This document shows positions 48,077 through 57,998 of a stretch of 64,000 bases of DNA, one piece after another. A program made the translations under genes and the position numbers. Each line of letters starts with the position of its first letter. Position 1 is the first letter of the stretch. The DNA lies in contig JAJDAT010000025.1 in NCBI GenBank assembly GCA_029261715.1, positions 248,001 through 312,000 of the forward strand, given 5' to 3'. Under the pieces are notes generated by a model. The model saw nothing but the letters and a program-made list of their open reading frames with translations. It was not told where the DNA came from and did no database searches. This DNA comes from Nitrospinia bacterium (GTDB taxonomy: Bacteria > Nitrospinota > Nitrospinia > Nitrospinales > JAJDAT01).

Positions 48077-48565
48077 ATGGTTTTTGATACTAAAAAAAAT
48101 AGATTCCTTTTAGGGATATTGATAATTGCGATTTATTGCCAGGGTTGCGCCTCGTTTAGAGAAAAGATTATCTTTTGGAGAGCTAATAATTGTTTGGAGA
48201 GGTTTCAGATAATTTCCGGAGAAACAGCAAACCGCAGTTATCCCGTTTCGGTAGATCTTGTTTTTGTTTTTGATAAAACGCTTATTCCATTATTTGAGGA
48301 GGTATCCGCTAAAGAATGGTTTGCAAAGAAAAGGCAATTTCAAATGAATTATCCTTCGGGGTTTAAAGAGGTTTCCTGGGAGGTTGTTCCCGGTCAAAAT
48401 CCTGGAGAAAAACTTTTTCCGATAAGGCATAAAAAGGCTTTCGAAGTTTATGTTTTTGCTAATTATTCTAGTTCTAACCAAACCAATCGGGCCAAGTTGG
48501 GTTCTTTTCACGAAGTTCGATTGAAGCTCGAAGAGAAAAGATTTTCCTTGAAGCGACAAAAATAG
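48077..48565 (+). CDS. tssJ: T6SS outer-membrane lipoprotein TssJ
   Basis: Lipobox-like IAIYCQGCAS; YPVSVDLVFVFDKTLIPLFEEVSAKEWFAKKRQFQMNYP; position before tssK. Confidence 0.85.
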   Translation: MVFDTKKNRFLLGILIIAIYCQGCASFREKIIFWRANNCLERFQIISGETANRSYPVSVDLVFVFDKTLIPLFEEVSAKEWFAKKRQFQMNYPSGFKEVSWEVVPGQNPGEKLFPIRHKKAFEVYVFANYSSSNQTNRAKLGSFHEVRLKLEEKRFSLKRQK

Positions 48566-48581
48566 ATTTTGTTTTCAGTAA

Positions 48582-50036
48582 TTGTTGAGAGGTCAAAAGA
48601 TGAATGAGATTGATTCCATTGCAAATCCAATAAATTGGTTTGAGGGCATGTTGTTATCGCCATTACATTTTCAACAACAAGATCGCCGGATGGAACAGAT
48701 GTTACATCAGGTTATGAGACAGGTTTGTCCCTTCTATTGGGGGACAATGCAATTGAAGTGGGATAATAATCTTATCAAAGATGGAATATTTCGCGTTGAT
48801 TCATTAGAGGCGATTATGCCAGACGGACTTATGGCTACGTATGATGGAAATAGTTCCGAAGAGACGTTGGAATTGGATTTCAAGGCAAGCCTTGAAAACG
48901 ATACAGACAACGAAGAACTAAAAAAAACGGATGCTAAAAGTGAAACCGTGGTTACCATTTATTTGATTCTTCCTCTAGCGGGGAACGAACCGTCAAACCC
49001 TAAAGCAAAGTCTGCTCGTTATCGTTGGTTCGATGATAAAAGCGTAGTCGATCAAAATTCGGGGCTAAATGGGTTTTCTATCAGACGTTTGAGGCCTCAG
49101 CTTCGACTGAGCGTCAACAGGCCTCAGGGGAATCAAACTGGGTTTCCTATCGCACGAATAAAGGTTGATGGAATAGTTTTTGCTGAAGTTACAGATTTTA
49201 CGCCTCCTTCGCTACGTTTGGGCAAAGATACAAACTGGGGAGAAAAGTTATCTAAACTGATTCGAGATATTAGAGCAAAAGCGGAACAGATTTCTAATAT
49301 AGCGGAAAGTCAAAAAAGTGTTTTAGATCAATACTTGACCTTGGAGTATCACCGAAAAATTCAACATTTGGTTATGGGGCTTCCTGAGTTAGATGGTCTT
49401 TTAAGGTCTAACGTCGCACATCCGTTTCAAATTTATAACACTTTGTCTCGAATCATCGGTCATGTCGCTATGTTGGCTCCTAGATCAATGCCGCCAAGTA
49501 TGACTGAATATGATCATGATGATATTGGGAGGTCTTTTAAAAAATCTTATGATTTTATTAGAAAGGCGGCAGCAGAAATTACCTTGGCCTACAACGTGGT
49601 CAAATTAAAAGTTGAGTCGGACTGGACTTTCACGATCAATTTGAAATCGTATATCGAAAACTTCGAAGGAAAACTGGTGTTTGGCGTTATCGCTCCGGAG
49701 GGAGTACGCGATTTAGTTTTACGTAAGTGGATGGATGGATGCATCATCGCTTCCGATGATAAAAAAGAAGATTTTAGAGAAAAACGAGCATATGGAGCCG
49801 AGCGAAAATATATAGAGAAAGACGATGTTTTAGGAATCGAATCTACTAATACAAGATTGCTTTATTCGGTGAACTTAACGGCGGATACTTACAGTGAAAA
49901 TAGTAAGTTGTTTTTCCAACACAGCATGGAAGGAAAAACAGGTTTGCCGGCTCCTAAGAACATTGTGCTGTATCTGAGAAATACAGATTCTATCGATTCA
50001 AATGAAAATAAAAATCAAGCCTTTAATAGAAGGTAA
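48582..50036 (+). CDS. tssK: T6SS baseplate protein TssK
   Basis: INWFEGMLLSPLHFQQQDRRMEQMLHQVM; VLDQYLTLEYHRKIQHLVMGLPELDGLLRSNVAHPFQIYNTLSRIIGHVAML. Confidence 0.95.
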   Translation: MLRGQKMNEIDSIANPINWFEGMLLSPLHFQQQDRRMEQMLHQVMRQVCPFYWGTMQLKWDNNLIKDGIFRVDSLEAIMPDGLMATYDGNSSEETLELDFKASLENDTDNEELKKTDAKSETVVTIYLILPLAGNEPSNPKAKSARYRWFDDKSVVDQNSGLNGFSIRRLRPQLRLSVNRPQGNQTGFPIARIKVDGIVFAEVTDFTPPSLRLGKDTNWGEKLSKLIRDIRAKAEQISNIAESQKSVLDQYLTLEYHRKIQHLVMGLPELDGLLRSNVAHPFQIYNTLSRIIGHVAMLAPRSMPPSMTEYDHDDIGRSFKKSYDFIRKAAAEITLAYNVVKLKVESDWTFTINLKSYIENFEGKLVFGVIAPEGVRDLVLRKWMDGCIIASDDKKEDFREKRAYGAERKYIEKDDVLGIESTNTRLLYSVNLTADTYSENSKLFFQHSMEGKTGLPAPKNIVLYLRNTDSIDSNENKNQAFNRR

Positions 50037-50057
50037 AGAGAAAAAATAGGGGAATGA

Positions 50058-50723
50058 ATGTCTGCTAGAAAAACAAAGTTTAATAAGGCGGTTTCTTTTG
50101 AGAATCGTAATGGTCTTAAACAAAATAAGTTTTTGCCTGTAATACCTTCTTGGGTGAATTCCAAAATGAATATGCCTGTTTCAAACTCAATACAGCTTTT
50201 TAGGAACTCTATTTCGAGAAATTCAGCGCCTAGGGTGGATGTGAGTCAATTGTTGACCTCTCGTCGTAATACTTTAAGAACCGCAAATAAATCATTACAA
50301 CCTAAGCAGGTTGGAGTTGGAAATTCTGAAGCGTTTCAAGTTCAAGCTCCAATGCCTAGAAGCGCTGGGAAGCCACTCCCAAATGCAATTCAAGCAAAGA
50401 TGGAGGCTCTTTTCGGTGTGGATTTTTCAGACGTTCGCATTCATGTTGGAAGACACGTTGCAAACTTGGGAGCCGTTGCTTTTACTCATGGGAATAACGT
50501 TCATTTTGCGCCAGGGAAATACGATCCTATGAGCATTCAAGGGCAGAAACTTTTAGCTCATGAACTCACACATGTAGTGCAACAAAGGATGGGTAAAGTG
50601 GCGAATCCGTTTGGAAATGGCGTTGCCGTTGTGGTCAACCAAGGTTTTGAGGCGGAGGCCGATCGAATGGGGGTGAAGGCGGCTTCTGGACCGCCTTTAA
50701 TATTGAATCCGAAACGTAAATGA
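50058..50723 (+). CDS. DUF4157 metallopeptidase-like protein with IQxK tail
   Basis: NAIQAKMEALFGVDFSDVRIHVG...LGAVAFTHGNNVHFAPGKYDPMSIQGQKLLAHELTHVVQQRMG (HEXXH). Confidence 0.9.
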   Translation: MSARKTKFNKAVSFENRNGLKQNKFLPVIPSWVNSKMNMPVSNSIQLFRNSISRNSAPRVDVSQLLTSRRNTLRTANKSLQPKQVGVGNSEAFQVQAPMPRSAGKPLPNAIQAKMEALFGVDFSDVRIHVGRHVANLGAVAFTHGNNVHFAPGKYDPMSIQGQKLLAHELTHVVQQRMGKVANPFGNGVAVVVNQGFEAEADRMGVKAASGPPLILNPKRK

Positions 50724-50761
50724 ATAGATATCGCGCTAACACTCGGGTCTAAAGAAAGAAC

Positions 50762-51610
50762 ATGATGTTAACAGCTAATAATGTAAATTTGATTTCTACC
50801 AGTTTTCAAGAGTTTTATACGGAGGTTGTAAAACTAAAAAGAGCCTTATTAATGCAGTCGCCCTTAGTTAAAAGAGGCGATGATATAGAACCAGGCGAGG
50901 AAATTGAACAAGATAAATCTAAAAATCACATATTGGAGACTTTAAGCCCTGGAGAAGTTAGCGACCGGTTGCAAACTTTTATGAACCGGCAATATATGTT
51001 AGCAAAACAGGACTTTGTGGAAAAAGAAATGAAAGTTTTGAGCGAAGCGCAATATGTAATGGTCGCTTTAATTGATGAAATTTTTCTTTTTGAATTGAAG
51101 TGGGGTGGGAAAAAAGAATGGGATAACCATTTGTTGGAAGAAGGGATATTTCAAACCCGAGGAGCGGGAGAACGTTTTTTCCATAATTTAGACAACTTAT
51201 TAAAAAAGCGCCGTTTAGATCAACTGCATCTGGAATTGGCAGGGGTTTATCTAATGGCTTTGAAGCTAGGATTTCAAGGTAAATATCGATATTCAATTAT
51301 AAACTTTGCCGGTAAAGAGAAAAGCGATTTGGTTCAATCTGAAAGAGAAAAAGAAAAAAAGTTAGATGATTATAGAAAAAAATTGTGGGAATTCATCCGT
51401 ACGGGAAGTTCGCGCTCCTGGCAAGAAGGAGCAATTTTATTTCCGAACGCTTATTCGCACAATTTGGAAAATAAAGAAGAGAAAAGTATTCAGACGACCA
51501 TTCCTTGGATTTTAGGTTCTATCGGAATGTTTATCGTTTTATGGTGTGTTGCCGATTTCGTATGGTTTAGCGCAACCAAATCGATCAATAACATTATCTT
51601 TTCTCAATAA
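50762..51610 (+). CDS. tssL: T6SS inner-membrane protein TssL (DotU/IcmH)
   Basis: MVALIDEIFLFELKWGGKKEWDNHLLEEGIFQTRGAGERFFHNLDNLL; C-terminal TM. Confidence 0.92.
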   Translation: MMLTANNVNLISTSFQEFYTEVVKLKRALLMQSPLVKRGDDIEPGEEIEQDKSKNHILETLSPGEVSDRLQTFMNRQYMLAKQDFVEKEMKVLSEAQYVMVALIDEIFLFELKWGGKKEWDNHLLEEGIFQTRGAGERFFHNLDNLLKKRRLDQLHLELAGVYLMALKLGFQGKYRYSIINFAGKEKSDLVQSEREKEKKLDDYRKKLWEFIRTGSSRSWQEGAILFPNAYSHNLENKEEKSIQTTIPWILGSIGMFIVLWCVADFVWFSATKSINNIIFSQ

Positions 51611-51621
51611 GGGAATGTTAA

Positions 51622-54600
51622 ATGGATGAATTAAGCGATTTCTTATCGCAAATAAATATCCTGAGAGATTATAGGGCAGAATTATTTATTCTGGTAATTC
51701 TTTTGGCGACGCTTTATTGGAGAAGAAATGCTTTTAGTCTTCCGGCGAGCATTGGAAAAACGGCGGAAGATTTCTATTCAAATAGCATCGGAAAGAAAAA
51801 ACTGGGTTTTTGGGAAAACCTTTTTGATAAATTAGGTTGGATTAAAAAACCGTTTGAATTTAAGTCGAATATTAAACTCGCCTTTAAGGCAATAAAAAGA
51901 CTTTTTGCAATCGAAGACGATTTCAATAAAGCTCCTTTGTATTTACTGCTGGGAGAAGAATCTGTCGGTAAAACCACTTTACTGAAGTCGTTAACAAATA
52001 GAAATGAACCTAAATGGGTTACCAAGGCAGGAGGGGAAGAAAATCCTAGTTGCCGTTGGTGGGCTTTTAACGAAGCTATTGTTTTGGATATTGCGGGTAA
52101 GTATTACATGTCGGAAGCGGAATCCGCGAACGAAAAAACATGGGATGATATCTTGAGTATGGTTCGCGGATTGCGACCGCAGAAACCTATCGATGGAATA
52201 ATTTTATGTTTCCCGGCGGAAAAATTTCTTAAGGAATTAGACGGCGCTGAATACGAAGCTTATTTTGCGAGCATTGCTAACCGGATAAATCGTAGGCTTT
52301 GGTCCATTCAAAAGAGTTTTGGATTTATCGTTCCTATCTATGCGCTTATTACCAAGAGCGATAAGGTGAAAGGTTTTTCTGATTTTTGGAAACCTCTTTC
52401 TAATACCAACAAGAGTTTGGAGATTTTTGGTTGGTCTAACCCTAATAGTTTGGATACCAGTTTTTCTAGCGATCTTCTGGACAATGCTTTTGACTCTCTT
52501 GATCAAGATCTGAAAAGAATTCAAATCGAAGCGGCTTCTCTTGCAGTTGAAAAAGAGAACTCCGACGACTTCTTTTTATTTCCTAAAGTTTTTCAAGATG
52601 TTTTTTCGCCAATAAAAATATTACTCGAAATTATTTTTAAACAAAGCGCTTTTTATCAGTCTTTTTATTTTAGAGGGTTTTATTTTTCAGGAGAAATGAT
52701 TCTAACCGCAGCTGGAAAACGGGATAAAAATAAACCACGCTCTAATATTTGGTTTCTGTGGCATTTATTTCATAAGAAAATTTTTGCGGAAAGTAATCTG
52801 GCTGAACCGGCGCAAAAGTCCTATTTCTCACGGAAAAATTCTGTCCGCGCTATTCAATGGGGAGCTTTAGTCTTTGCTGCCGTTTGGGCGTTGGGTTTGT
52901 TCATACATGGGCCAATTCTTAAATCTAATTCCGAAAAAATTAGAAACGCGTTGATGGTCGTTCGCGATTATGTGGATGTGAAACGGGAAGTCAATTTTGG
53001 AGACGCGCAACGCTTAATTGATAAGATGTCCGCTATCAATACAGAATCTCTTCATTATGTTTCAATGCCAATGCATATTTTTAGCCCTATTGAAGGCAAC
53101 ATAAATAACTATTTTCAGCGTGGTTTTGAAAAAACGATATTCAAATGGATGTATGAACAATTGGTCGAAAGACCGAAAGATATTATCGGTCGTCAGGATA
53201 TTTTGTCGCAATTGGAGCAAGAAACGAAGTCGGCTTTTTTGGCTGGGAAAAACTATTTGGGTGTTAGAGAGCTCCAAAACCTATTAAAGGAAATTAAAAC
53301 TTTTGAGTCTAATGTTGACACGTATAATATTTGGTCGGGTGAAGACGGTAAAGGACGCCGTGATTTTGGTTTTTTAGATCGTCTAAAATTCTATGAAACA
53401 GATACCTTTAATTCAAAATTAAGCCTTAAGCAAGACTTAGCGTTGTTCGGTAGTTTAGCTAAATATTTATTTGGAGTTAGTCTTACTCCAGAGTTTGAAG
53501 AGGACTCTGCATTTTATCAAAACGCATTAGGTAACGTAAACGCCAAACCTTTTGAGAAAATTACCATCTTATTTCCCAATGCAACTCAGGGAAGAGGAAA
53601 AACGTATCCTACTCGAATCCTAAACATTGCAGATAAATTTGGCAATAAATTTTATCGCCAAATTATTCTGGAGGATCCTTTTTATAAGGATTTAGCGGAT
53701 ATTGTTGAAATTGTTCAGCAAACTTTAGACAACCCTAATGAAGACGATTCTAAAAAAACTTTAATTTCTTTAAATGAGAAAGTCGAAAAACTTCAAAACG
53801 ATTTGCTTGCCGATGATTGGCACTGGCTGTATTCGGAAAACGATTCCGAAAATAACCGGGTCCCAGTTTGTTCAAGCATCGAAACAATATTGAATAGTGA
53901 TTTGTTGAGATCTTTTCGCGTATTTTTAGCTTCGAAAGAATCGTTTGATGAAACTGTCGGTTTATTCAACTCTGAAAATTGCGATACGCGAATCCGTGAA
54001 AAAATATTATCTAAATATATAATTCGGGGAATCGGGCCTGTATTAATTAAGGCTGATATCGAAATGCCTGTTCCTGTAATTAATCCTCTACTTACCGAGA
54101 TGCTTTCCGGTTTGCGTTTGTTGACGGGAAAAGAGTGCCTTGAATTTGATGAAGGACCGCCTACCATTTACCAAGTTAGAGAAGAACCTCCTTTAGGAAA
54201 AACCATGATGTGGAACATGGGTTTATTAAACCAGGCTAGAGATTTTTATGAAAAGTGTAGAGACTTTTCTACAACTACTATTGAGGGATTACCTAAACTA
54301 GTTCAAAAAGGGGTAGATAAACAGTTCAAAGTTAATCTAGAAAAGAAAATGATGGCTTGGCTAGATGAGGCTCAGTATTTTGTCGCTGAACAGGACGAAG
54401 CCCAATTGGGAAAGCAGATTTCATTTTTCCTAGATAATAAAGAAATTTTTCAAGATTTGTTAAGGGCTTTTGTTGAATTAAAATTGACTGTTTTTTTCAC
54501 TCCAGATTGGTTTTACAAAATTTATGTTCTTCCTATGTTAGAGAGAGTGGATGATTTAACGACAGACTCTGCGCTTTATGCTGAAAAAGAGAGAATTGAT

Positions 54601-55971
54601 TCATGGGATGGATCAGAAGAGTTCTTATCTTATGCCTTTGGTCTTAAGGGCGATAAGGAGATCGATAAATATTGGAGTAGCCAAATTTCTCGAATTATAT
54701 ATATTGTCGACGAATATGCCAGTCCTTTAGTTAAATTTCTGGAAACGTTGGAGAATTCTGAAAATGGAAAAAGAGGAATTTTTGAGAGCAATTATGAGTT
54801 TGATTTAATAGAAAAGTGGAAGAATAATATTGAAGAGATTGAGCGTTATAAACGAAAAGACTTGAAAGGAGAAGTCGCAAAATTACAAAAGCTCTTACAA
54901 AATGATTGGAAGGGAATGACAGCTCTGAATTGTATTGAAAAGCTACCGCAATTTTTTGACGAAGAAAACTTTAATTTATTTTCCCATACCAGAGAACATT
55001 TAATTTCTGAAGTTTCGTTCCGTTGCGATACATTAACTAAAGAGCAATTGGACTCTCGCTATAACGTTTTTGCCAAAAGATTTAATGATCAAATCTACGA
55101 TAATTATCCTTTTGTTTCGAAGGAAAGCAGCCTACAAGATGGAACAAGAGAATTAGACCCGAGACAATTAAATGAATTCTTTCGTTATTTTGATCAATTT
55201 GAAAAAAATCTTGGCGACCGGTTAAAGTTTGCGGCGGAGAGGAATCGACGTTATAAGGCGGCATATGATTTTGTTTTGAATTTTCGGGAAGCGCGGGAGT
55301 TTTTCAAAAAAATTTCTTTCAATGTTGGTAGCGATCAAGTTTTTAAGACCGATTTAGATATTGATTTCAGAGTTTGGTTTGATAAGTCCTATCAAACGGC
55401 TAAACAAATTATTTCTTGGCAATTCGCAAGCGGCGACCAAATCGTGAGTTATGATCGTGGCAAAAAGGCAAAACTTTATTGGAAGTCAGGAATGCCTCTT
55501 AAATTGCAAGTTCGTTGGGCTTCGGATTCTCCCTTTCCACCGAAAAGATCAATCTTAGATGAAGTGGATGGACAAGCGGTTGTTGCCAAAAACGTTGCAC
55601 AGTTTACTAGGGGCGGTCAATGGGCTCTTTTTAAGCTTATCCAGCAACGCTTACCGGCAGAGGAATTATTTCCTGAAGGAAAGGATAAGAATCCTTATGT
55701 TTTGGAATTTACAGTTCCAACAAATAGAGATAACTCACACGGCGAGGGTTTCGATCCGTTACAAACTGTTTGTAGGAATCCAAAAGGAGAGACCGAATGT
55801 TTGGAGTCGCTATATATACGATTGTCAATGTCTGCAATTGATCCAAAAACGGGATTATCTAAAAAAATTATAATTCCAAATAAGTTTCCGTCGCGAAAAG
55901 CGCCGTTGTTGATCCATCAAGATGATTTGGCGAAATTGAAGAGAGCCAATCAGAGTGTTTCGATTAATTGA
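51622..55971 (+). CDS. tssM: T6SS inner-membrane protein TssM (IcmF)
   Basis: 1449 aa; Walker A YLLLGEESVGKTTLLKSL, PIYALITKSDKVKGFSDFW, TMs, long periplasmic region. Confidence 0.95.
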   Translation: MDELSDFLSQINILRDYRAELFILVILLATLYWRRNAFSLPASIGKTAEDFYSNSIGKKKLGFWENLFDKLGWIKKPFEFKSNIKLAFKAIKRLFAIEDDFNKAPLYLLLGEESVGKTTLLKSLTNRNEPKWVTKAGGEENPSCRWWAFNEAIVLDIAGKYYMSEAESANEKTWDDILSMVRGLRPQKPIDGIILCFPAEKFLKELDGAEYEAYFASIANRINRRLWSIQKSFGFIVPIYALITKSDKVKGFSDFWKPLSNTNKSLEIFGWSNPNSLDTSFSSDLLDNAFDSLDQDLKRIQIEAASLAVEKENSDDFFLFPKVFQDVFSPIKILLEIIFKQSAFYQSFYFRGFYFSGEMILTAAGKRDKNKPRSNIWFLWHLFHKKIFAESNLAEPAQKSYFSRKNSVRAIQWGALVFAAVWALGLFIHGPILKSNSEKIRNALMVVRDYVDVKREVNFGDAQRLIDKMSAINTESLHYVSMPMHIFSPIEGNINNYFQRGFEKTIFKWMYEQLVERPKDIIGRQDILSQLEQETKSAFLAGKNYLGVRELQNLLKEIKTFESNVDTYNIWSGEDGKGRRDFGFLDRLKFYETDTFNSKLSLKQDLALFGSLAKYLFGVSLTPEFEEDSAFYQNALGNVNAKPFEKITILFPNATQGRGKTYPTRILNIADKFGNKFYRQIILEDPFYKDLADIVEIVQQTLDNPNEDDSKKTLISLNEKVEKLQNDLLADDWHWLYSENDSENNRVPVCSSIETILNSDLLRSFRVFLASKESFDETVGLFNSENCDTRIREKILSKYIIRGIGPVLIKADIEMPVPVINPLLTEMLSGLRLLTGKECLEFDEGPPTIYQVREEPPLGKTMMWNMGLLNQARDFYEKCRDFSTTTIEGLPKLVQKGVDKQFKVNLEKKMMAWLDEAQYFVAEQDEAQLGKQISFFLDNKEIFQDLLRAFVELKLTVFFTPDWFYKIYVLPMLERVDDLTTDSALYAEKERIDSWDGSEEFLSYAFGLKGDKEIDKYWSSQISRIIYIVDEYASPLVKFLETLENSENGKRGIFESNYEFDLIEKWKNNIEEIERYKRKDLKGEVAKLQKLLQNDWKGMTALNCIEKLPQFFDEENFNLFSHTREHLISEVSFRCDTLTKEQLDSRYNVFAKRFNDQIYDNYPFVSKESSLQDGTRELDPRQLNEFFRYFDQFEKNLGDRLKFAAERNRRYKAAYDFVLNFREAREFFKKISFNVGSDQVFKTDLDIDFRVWFDKSYQTAKQIISWQFASGDQIVSYDRGKKAKLYWKSGMPLKLQVRWASDSPFPPKRSILDEVDGQAVVAKNVAQFTRGGQWALFKLIQQRLPAEELFPEGKDKNPYVLEFTVPTNRDNSHGEGFDPLQTVCRNPKGETECLESLYIRLSMSAIDPKTGLSKKIIIPNKFPSRKAPLLIHQDDLAKLKRANQSVSIN

Positions 55972-57365
55972 TTAAAGAAAAGAGAATTGTTGTGAGAACT
56001 GAACGCAATAAAAAAATAGTTAACGAAATAGAACGTGTCACTGGAATAGACTTTGAAACGCTTTTGACTCCTATTGCAGAAGATATGCCTTCTGGGGAGA
56101 ACTTGGAATACTCCTCCGTATATAGAGAAATACAGAAAGATCGGATCGAAGACAACCCAAACATTCCTTTAAAGCCTGGTAAAAAAGAACCTAAAGTTGG
56201 TGATTGGGATCGTGTGATATCCACGGTTTCCGAAACGATTGCTTATAAAAGTAAAGATTTGCAATTAGGCGTCTGGCTATTAGAAGCTTTGGTACGTAAG
56301 CGAAAGTTTTATGGCGTTGCGCTGGGATGCTTTATCTTGAGACAGTTGTGCGAGCGTTATTGGGACAGTCTTTATCCTCAAATAGAAGATGGAGACCTTG
56401 AATATAGAACCAATCTTTTTGGCTGGATAAACTCACATCTCCTCCCAACTCTTCGGTTAGTCCCGGTTACAGAAACTCAACGGGATCACCGAGAAATGAA
56501 TTGGTCTGATTGGCAGCTATCAAATAAACTGGATTTGACGCGACCTGTCAATAAAGGAGGAGGAGCTATTTCAAGTTTAGAAAGCTCCCAGAACAATGTC
56601 GCGCCTAAAGAAACCTTTTTGGTTTCTGTCGACGGCTCGTCTACAGAATTTTATAAGATGTTGTATTGGGAATTGAGCGAAGCTGTCGCCGAAATAAATT
56701 CATTAGATAATTGTTTAAAAGAACTTTGTGGCAGTCAAAGTCAATATTTGGGAAAGTTTAAAGGATTATTGGAAGAAATTTATTTATTTGCAGAGACAAC
56801 GCTTGATCAACGTGGAGCTTTAAAGTTAGAACCAGATGAAGAAGACGAAAATGACGATGATATAGCTGAAATGGAAGCGACTTCTATTCCGGAGTCGGTT
56901 GCATCTTTTATTAATTCCGACTCTGATGAACAATATATAGAAGAAGCTTACTTAGATTCCTATGAAGAGGTGAACGAAAAGATTCTTCAGGAAAATAGAG
57001 ATGTTCCTGCAGTAGAGACTAAAATCCAAGCGCAAAGATTTAAAAGAAATCTCAAAAAATTGACGGGAATAAAAAACGGTCATTCAAAAAAAGATCGCGA
57101 AGCTCAAAGCGATTCTCCAATGGAAAGAAGAGAGTTATTTCAAAATCGTGAGGAAGCCTATGCCATGCTGAACCGTATTTCGCAGTATTTAATGCGACAC
57201 GAACCGCACAGTCCTGGGCCGCATTTGGTTAAACTTGCCGCCGAGTGGGGAGCGTTGTCGACCGCCGATTTATTTCGTGAATTGTTTATCAAACGCCAGG
57301 GGCAACTCAATATTTTTGAAGTTTTGGGAATTGACCCTAGTGAATTAGAAGAACCTAAAGAATAG
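55968..57365 (+). CDS. tssA: T6SS protein TssA (ImpA N-terminal domain)
   Basis: LLTPIAEDMPSGENLEYSSVYREIQKDR, VISTVSETIAYKSKDLQLGVWLLEALVRKRKFYGVALGCFILRQLCERYWDSLYPQIEDGD; C-terminal EPHSPGPHLVKLAAEWG. Confidence 0.92.
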   Translation: MIKEKRIVVRTERNKKIVNEIERVTGIDFETLLTPIAEDMPSGENLEYSSVYREIQKDRIEDNPNIPLKPGKKEPKVGDWDRVISTVSETIAYKSKDLQLGVWLLEALVRKRKFYGVALGCFILRQLCERYWDSLYPQIEDGDLEYRTNLFGWINSHLLPTLRLVPVTETQRDHREMNWSDWQLSNKLDLTRPVNKGGGAISSLESSQNNVAPKETFLVSVDGSSTEFYKMLYWELSEAVAEINSLDNCLKELCGSQSQYLGKFKGLLEEIYLFAETTLDQRGALKLEPDEEDENDDDIAEMEATSIPESVASFINSDSDEQYIEEAYLDSYEEVNEKILQENRDVPAVETKIQAQRFKRNLKKLTGIKNGHSKKDREAQSDSPMERRELFQNREEAYAMLNRISQYLMRHEPHSPGPHLVKLAAEWGALSTADLFRELFIKRQGQLNIFEVLGIDPSELEEPKE

Positions 57366-57488
57366 GTTTTCGGAAGTTTATGGAGATGGGAAATTCATTT
57401 CAGCTTACTTCGGCTTTGTCTTAGATTCCGACGATGAATCTTAACCTTAGTCTGAGCCTATGAATCTCAGCCTTTTTAAACTAATTGA

Positions 57489-57965
57489 CTAACGATTTTT
57501 TAGCCAGCGGTTTGTTTTCAGTTTATTGATTTGGCTTTGAGTGTGTTCTGGGCTAGAAAACGGATTAGTCGTAAAAGCGTTGATCCCTGCGGAACGAACG
57601 GTGTTATGCGTGAAGTGCGCGCAATTATTCCCCGCATGCCAGTTGAAGGTTCCTCTATTAGCTTGACGTTCCGCGTATAACTTTGCTCTTAAATATTGAT
57701 GAGGACTGACGGAAATTGTTGTTTGAGTTGATCGATTCAAATTAATAGGACGCGAGACACGTTCTATTGTGGCTGGTATACCAGTGGCTAAACTTCGTAA
57801 GGGTTTTCCTTTGATTTTATCGTAATTGTTTACGGCCACATTGTATTCTCGCGCGCCTGCTGGAGAGTGTAAAACTACAGATGAATGACCGATAATCTGT
57901 TCTCCGGGTTTCGGAACGCTGTTTCGCGGAAGGAATCCAGATCGTATGGTAATTTGATATTTCAT
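57489..57965 (-). CDS. Candidate effector, permuted NlpC/P60 (papain-like) cysteine hydrolase-like
   Basis: IIGHSSVVLHSPAGAREYNV ... NWHAGNNCAHFTHNTVRSAGIN: His-before-Cys order as in permuted NlpC/P60-type enzymes. Confidence 0.6.
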   Translation of the reverse strand: MKYQITIRSGFLPRNSVPKPGEQIIGHSSVVLHSPAGAREYNVAVNNYDKIKGKPLRSLATGIPATIERVSRPINLNRSTQTTISVSPHQYLRAKLYAERQANRGTFNWHAGNNCAHFTHNTVRSAGINAFTTNPFSSPEHTQSQINKLKTNRWLKNR

Positions 57966-57998
57966 GTAAGTAACTAGTTTTTCCTAAAAAAAGCGAGA

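Noticed and set aside
51622-55971. Possibility that the cluster is an eCIS or phage tail rather than a T6SS
   Set aside because: TssJ, TssL, TssM, TssK, TssF, TssG and TssA are all present, defining a membrane-anchored T6SS; only DUF4157 is eCIS-like.
57433-57475. Imperfect direct repeat atgaatcttaacctt / atgaatctcagcctt downstream of tssA
   Set aside because: Short and imperfect; no clear function and likely chance in AT-rich sequence.
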